A stretch of 64,000 bases of DNA, from assembly GCA_902632605.1 (NCBI GenBank), contig CACPDB010000003.1:1-64000 (forward strand), written 5' to 3'. The translations under genes were made by a program, and so were the position numbers. The DNA comes from an uncultured SAR86 cluster bacterium (GTDB taxonomy: Bacteria; Pseudomonadota; Gammaproteobacteria; Magnimaribacterales; AG-339-G14). Positions 61,201 to 64,000 of this stretch are shown piece after piece. Position 1 is the stretch's first letter, and each line of letters begins with the position of its first letter. The notes under the pieces were generated by a model. That model was given only the letters and a program-made list of their open reading frames with translations. It was not told where the DNA came from and did not search any database.

Positions 61201-61409
61201 TGCTCTAAAGGTTTGGTTAAAAGTCTTTCTGCATCCTGAGCAGAAACACCATCATAGTATGTTGAAATAAATACATATGGGATATTGATATCGGAATAGG
61301 CAGAAGCAGGGAGCTGAATGATAGAAGTAAATCCCCAAACCAATACAAAGGTTAAGAATGTGAACGTAGCTTTATAACGATCTACAAAAAAATCAATTAA
61401 TGTTTTCAT
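58245..61409 (-). CDS. RND efflux transporter permease subunit
   Basis: A 1054-residue proton-driven inner-membrane transporter of the AcrB superfamily with 12 predicted membrane helices in two halves and two large periplasmic loops. The first helix (about 12-32) is followed by YYDGVSAQDAERLLTKPLEQ, and the TM4 motif is GLLISLGMLIDGCVVVVEYADR with one of the two usual aspartates. The TM10 motif ALAGIVVNNNIVLVDTYN lacks the lysine of AcrB, which places it in a divergent branch of unknown substrate. It overlaps the fusion-protein gene by 17 bp and xseB by 11 bp. No outer-membrane TolC partner is next to it. Confidence 0.92.
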   Translation of the reverse strand: MKTLIDFFVDRYKATFTFLTFVLVWGFTSIIQLPASAYSDINIPYVFISTYYDGVSAQDAERLLTKPLEQKLKTVDELVDIQSYSRQSMSYVILEFPVEYSKDEAVKDVKDIIDEVKQELPSESDEPVVKEFTLDEYPILDINLISSSSNRRELLAFARELQTAVETIPEVLEADLRGVPDDLLEATIDKTKLESYNVSPRDLYNAIGDANRAIPAGDLRSSTGKFSVLVPSVFEDVTDVENIPIIENDGKVITLKDLVTLRKTFKDRDSFSRVNGKDAVTLSVMKRQDAKEVVAAKKVNFVLNEFRPNLPNGVEVIITQDRTGWSTMMVGELGGNILTALILVMTIVVGTMGLRSSTMVAMAIPTCFLFASIFLAAIDYSFNFMVCFGLLISLGMLIDGCVVVVEYADRKMAEGLNRIEAYKFSAKRMFWPVTISIGTTLSIFVPMFFMPGVSGQFLRPMIVTLFIVLLGSILYALVFTPAIGSRFGNLGIRKSRTLENASILENGDPTEIDGITGLYARALTKVIQSPGKFIVFVLLTVTTIFLLYSQHAPGSRFFIEEEPIEMEVKIEGRGSFGELEKLGFLKEIENIVLSIPGPNSISLNMNGVGDPRDRGNSDEIGTIFIEMPFEKDLQRSGWEVYDELIEKTQDIPGLVVNAKIRENGPPTDSPIEIDVFGKDFDMVTDATIALTNYMKDFVPGAKNVYNTIPTNLLKWTIKIDKEKAKQFGVTTQDIGAAIQFMTAGVKVGEYRPTDLDEEVDIRVRFPADQRRLDQFSDLTVNTRFGQAPLSSFVEVVPAYIPPSIRRVSGERAFTVAAEYQKGALVEDVIPKIEQWIADNNEYERLQFRFGGQQAESDANAAFFLFAFIVGIFLMSILLMVQLNSFYQVFIIVSAVILSTAGVQLGYLVTQQISSALFTSLGVIALAGIVVNNNIVLVDTYNVISKENPNLSRDQIVVRTAAQRLRPIILTTATTVIGLLPLASGIGVDFYQRNVEIGGRVSEWWQPMSFAVVCGLTFASAITLFLTPCWLMLPVTIRNTFINLKNTFTRIASER

Positions 61410-62448
61410 CCGTGTTCATTCGATAGTCAATTGCGATATCCACTTTCTGGTTATTGTTGACGTAGTCTTGACCAACAGTGATGATTCTAGAATTAAAAGG
61501 AAGACCGGTTACCCAAACACCCTTTTCGGTATCTTGGATAATTTCAACAGTGTAAAATTCAACAAGATTTTCTTTATTAACAACTCTTACCCCAATATTA
61601 CCTGCTTCATCTAATCTAAGAATTGATAATGGGACAATATGAGCGGGTTCAGGAGTAGCAGATACAATAACCTTGGCTGTTTGACCATCTTTGATCCTAC
61701 CAAGTGGATTTGGGATTGAAATTTCAATATCAAAAGTATGCATCATTTCATCTGCGGAGGATGATATGAAAGTAATTTGACCTTGAAACACTTGACCATC
61801 ATTTGTAATTACTTTTACGCCACTATCTTTTGTTAAATCTAAAAGTTCATCTTCAGAAATATCTCCCGTAATCATCATTGGGTCTAAATCCAAAAGAGTT
61901 GCACAAGTTGATCCGCGATTTAAAAAATCTCCAACATCTAAATCAATTTTATCCACTACGCCATCAAATGGCGCTTTGATAGAAGCATAATCTAATTCTA
62001 GCTTGGCTCTTTCATAGTTAGATTTCGCATTCTGGAGCTGTTTTGATGAATATAACTCTTCATTAAAAAGTTTTTTTGCTGAATTAAAATCAAGCAAGGC
62101 TTTGTCAAAATTGGCTTGCCTTTCGGCGACAAATAAAGAGCAAATAACTTCACCTTTTTTTACTAAAGTTCCTTGAGCAATCGGTAAGTCAATAATTTTT
62201 CCTGAAGTTTCTGATTTAATTGATACTTTCTTATCAGCTTTAGTAAAACCCTTTACCACTATTTCTTTAGAAAAATTTTTTGCTTTTTGATCGATGACCC
62301 TTACTACGGCATCTTTTTTTTCAATTAACGCCGGCGGAGCTGGTTCTTCTACAAATAATCCAGAGACCATCCATATGATTGCAAATCCAATAAAGATTGA
62401 TGCCCATTCTAAGTTGGATCTTGTTAGAGCCTTTGAAACAATATTCAT
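61393..62448 (-). CDS. RND efflux periplasmic adaptor (membrane fusion protein)
   Basis: A 351-residue HlyD/AcrA-type adaptor. An N-terminal membrane anchor (about 14-33) precedes a lipoyl/biotinyl hairpin domain (GKIIDLPIAQGTLVKKGEVIC, then KAPFDGVVDKIDLDVGDFLNRG), a short coiled hairpin between them, a beta-barrel domain, and a membrane-proximal domain ending VDIAIDYRMN. It pairs with the overlapping RND permease gene and leads this operon from the promoter at 62468-62496. Confidence 0.9.
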   Translation of the reverse strand: MNIVSKALTRSNLEWASIFIGFAIIWMVSGLFVEEPAPPALIEKKDAVVRVIDQKAKNFSKEIVVKGFTKADKKVSIKSETSGKIIDLPIAQGTLVKKGEVICSLFVAERQANFDKALLDFNSAKKLFNEELYSSKQLQNAKSNYERAKLELDYASIKAPFDGVVDKIDLDVGDFLNRGSTCATLLDLDPMMITGDISEDELLDLTKDSGVKVITNDGQVFQGQITFISSSADEMMHTFDIEISIPNPLGRIKDGQTAKVIVSATPEPAHIVPLSILRLDEAGNIGVRVVNKENLVEFYTVEIIQDTEKGVWVTGLPFNSRIITVGQDYVNNNQKVDIAIDYRMNTDENIN

Positions 62449-62467
62449 TTATTAATTCCGTTCTTTT

Positions 62468-62496
62468 TATATAGTGGCGAGGGGCGATTATATCAA
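62468..62496 (-). promoter_or_regulatory. promoter of the efflux/isoprenoid operon
   Basis: Minus strand: TTGATA (62491-62496), 17-bp spacer, TATATA (62468-62473), about 20 bp before the fusion-protein start codon. The spacer is unusually GC-rich for this genome (ATCGCCCCTCGCCAC) and could be an operator. It lies entirely in the 55-bp gap after the lambda P-like gene. Confidence 0.6.
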
Positions 62497-62503
62497 GGAA
62501 AAT

Positions 62504-63103
62504 CTATAAATATTTCTTTTTTATCTTCTCCAGCCTTAATTTTTGTAAGTCACTTGAAAGGGGCTTTTCCTCTTTAGATTCTTCTTTGATTTCAGGCAAA
62601 AGGAGCAGATCTTCCTTGAATTCACTTTCTTCTAATACTTCCTCATAGGCCTCTAGGAATTCCTTTTTGATATCAAACTCAGACTCTGTTTTTAACCTAT
62701 ACCAACCTACTTTTGCACCAGTGTGATAAACAAATGGATGGGACCAATTAAAATCTAAAGGATTTGTCTCTCCCAAAGAGCTTGCTTCAATGTAAGCACT
62801 ATTTGAAGAAGGGATATTTTGTTCAAGAAGTTTAAGTTCTTTAATTTGATTTAAAACTGCACTCAGAGACGGTAGATATTTTGAAGTCTCTATGATTTTA
62901 TCTATTGCTCTGAATACTATCTCATTTTGATATTTTTCTAGCTTTGCGAGCCAAAGTTGCTTAGCTAAGGATAAGGTCTCCTCATCAGGAAATGCTTTAT
63001 GAAATTGATTGTGAAAAGTGATTTCTAATTCAGCAAAAATCAGATTAATGAGTTCTACCTGGTTTTTAGGTATTTTAATTTTTGAAGTTAACTGCCCACT
63101 CAT
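62504..63103 (-). CDS. lambda replication protein P-like protein
   Basis: A 199-residue protein resembling the phage lambda P family of DnaB helicase loaders. The N-terminal helical part LIFAELEITFHNQFHKAFPD with LAKQLWLAKLEKY and KYLPSLSAVLNQI matches the family's pattern (F.aL...F..., W, P.P..F). The C-terminal part has WSHPFVYHTGAKVGWYRL, also typical of chromosomal members. It is not a phage remnant by context: no phage gene is near. The ATG at 63103 overlaps the end of the DnaT-like gene by 29 bp, so the two are coupled. A role in replication restart or helicase loading is inferred from family. Confidence 0.65.
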   Translation of the reverse strand: MSGQLTSKIKIPKNQVELINLIFAELEITFHNQFHKAFPDEETLSLAKQLWLAKLEKYQNEIVFRAIDKIIETSKYLPSLSAVLNQIKELKLLEQNIPSSNSAYIEASSLGETNPLDFNWSHPFVYHTGAKVGWYRLKTESEFDIKKEFLEAYEEVLEESEFKEDLLLLPEIKEESKEEKPLSSDLQKLRLEKIKKKYL

Positions 63104-64000
63104 GATCTTTTAATCTTGATAATACATTTTTTGTATTCCCATGTTTAGCTTTCCATTTGAACTTTACGTGTTGGATAAATTTCGAATTCCAACAATTACG
63201 CATTTCTTTCGTCTCAAGCCAATATAATTTAAATTCTGGTATTTGAGACACGGCAAAAATTTTATCTATTTTTGCTAAACTCAATACATCATAACAATCT
63301 TCTGAGGGTTCCCAATCTTTTTTCATTCTAGTTGGTTTCTTCACTATAGATATCAAATTTTGATACCTGACCCATTGATTTTTAATATGATTCAGAAATT
63401 TAGTATTCCAAGAATCAGAAGCTGTATTCCTTTCACTCCAATATAAAATGAATTCTGGTAATGCATCGATGATAAATTTTTCGTCTATTTCGGCATGTTT
63501 TAATATTTGTAATGCCTCTTTTGATGGCTTCCAATTTTTTTGAATTGGTTTCATTTTAGATGCTTTATTTAAATTTTCTTCTTCAGTTCTCCATTCTTTT
63601 AAAAGATATTTGAGAAACTTATAGTCCCAAGAAAAGCTTTTATCCTTTCGATCAGACCAATAAGCTCTGAATTCAGGAAGTTTATTTTTAATGAAGTCCT
63701 CTGAAACGCCTAGGCTTTTGGCTTCTTTCAAGATGTTGTTTGAAGGAAAATATCCTCTGGAAATATTTTGCTTTCTTTCCGGAATAGTTTCCTCATTTTT
63801 GGATTTTAGACAGAAAGTCTCTGCGGATGACTCTTCGATTAACTTCAGTTTAAGAAGTTTCTTTAGAACTTTATGAATTTCCTCTTCCTCAAAAAACGAA
63901 AGTTTGTCAATTAGAGTAGCGAGGTTTTGTTTTTTTTCAGCTTTAAATATTTGAAGAATAATTGCTTCTTTGAGACCAATGCTGTAAGCAATTTCTTTAT
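63075..64000 (-). CDS. DnaT-like multi-domain protein, 5' end beyond the window
   Basis: The frame ending at TAA 63075 stays open to base 64000, so the gene enters from outside. The TTG at 63731 that would start a 218-residue product is internal. Visible parts in order: a winged-helix-like N-terminus (KEIAYSIGLKEAIILQIF, then HKVLKKLLKLKLIEE), and three copies of a domain of about 55 residues, each with a W/F-x-PS start, a PEF-x-x-YW core and W-x-x-KF/K-W end, at about 63755-63591, 63533-63372 and 63314-63153. The copies match the DnaT/PriB-type primosome DNA-binding domain. This predicts single-strand DNA binding. The downstream gene resembles a helicase loader. Confidence 0.75.
   Translation of the reverse strand, partial: KEIAYSIGLKEAIILQIFKAEKKQNLATLIDKLSFFEEEEIHKVLKKLLKLKLIEESSAETFCLKSKNEETIPERKQNISRGYFPSNNILKEAKSLGVSEDFIKNKLPEFRAYWSDRKDKSFSWDYKFLKYLLKEWRTEEENLNKASKMKPIQKNWKPSKEALQILKHAEIDEKFIIDALPEFILYWSERNTASDSWNTKFLNHIKNQWVRYQNLISIVKKPTRMKKDWEPSEDCYDVLSLAKIDKIFAVSQIPEFKLYWLETKEMRNCWNSKFIQHVKFKWKAKHGNTKNVLSRLKDHEWAVNFKN

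Noticed and set aside
63075-63731. A complete 218-residue DnaT-like gene starting at TTG 63731
   Set aside because: The frame is open through to the window edge, and the first DnaT-type domain begins about eight residues before this TTG.
62504-64000. Prophage remnant
   Set aside because: Despite lambda P resemblance there is no integrase, attachment repeat or other phage gene, and base composition looks like the surroundings.

Overview
The window is AT-rich, gene-dense chromosomal DNA of a gammaproteobacterium with a streamlined genome. The full 16S-23S-5S rRNA operon, the gammaproteobacterial gene orders (ponA/aroK/aroB/gltBD, algC-argB, miaA/hflK/hflC/hisZ/purA, nrdR-ribD-ribBA-ribH-nusB, thiL-pgpA, dxs-ispA-xseB), a large TonB-dependent receptor and very short or overlapping gene junctions all fit a marine oligotroph. 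SAR86 or a relative is my best guess, but it is inferred from style and gene content and not proven. I see no mobile element, CRISPR array or tRNA gene.

Layout. 93-1315 is tyrS with an apparent one-base deletion. 1323-6397 is the rRNA operon, with a stringent-looking promoter, boxA sites, a tRNA-free spacer rich in hairpins, and an almost perfect 23S processing stem. 6399-11758 (minus) is an odd five-gene operon: a CobS-like AAA+ ATPase, a CobT-like VWA protein, a ferritin-like di-iron protein, a 2OG-Fe(II) oxygenase and a type II pantothenate kinase. 11873-13534 is cysE and tesB. 13541-21311 (minus) is aroK-aroB and gltB-gltD; gltB is preceded by a three-unit 25-bp repeat. 21352-26559 holds ponA, slmA, argB and algC. 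26597-31993 is ilvE, then an unrecognised glycosyltransferase/methyltransferase/alpha-toroid/methyltransferase group and an alpha/beta hydrolase. 31990-35782 is panB-panC, a lipid A-type acyltransferase and waaA. 35875-37829 is the PII protein gene and an acyl-CoA synthetase. 37879-43088 is miaA-hflK-hflC-hisZ-purA. 43090-48533 (minus) is glyA-nrdR-ribD-ribBA(X)-ribH-nusB and nth. 48755-53759 is a 1234-residue TonB-dependent receptor, a strong terminator and a thiolase. 53778-55249 is thiL-pgpA. 55214-62448 (minus) is an overlapping operon of membrane-fusion protein, RND permease, xseB, ispA and dxs. 62504-64000 (minus) is a lambda P-like protein and a three-domain DnaT-like protein that runs off the window.

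Themes. Nitrogen assimilation genes (gltBD and the PII gene) share a promoter layout: TAAAAGTG boxes at exactly 25-bp spacing, the last one touching the -10. Coenzyme A supply is represented by panB, panC and a type II pantothenate kinase. Several textbook loci have genes missing from their usual places (pilMNOPQ, hfq/hflX, riboflavin synthase), as expected in a reduced genome. The best candidates for undescribed biology are the CobST-like/di-iron/2OG operon, the TAAAAGTG nitrogen promoters, the chromosomal DnaT plus lambda P-like pair, and the glycosyltransferase/methyltransferase/toroid group.
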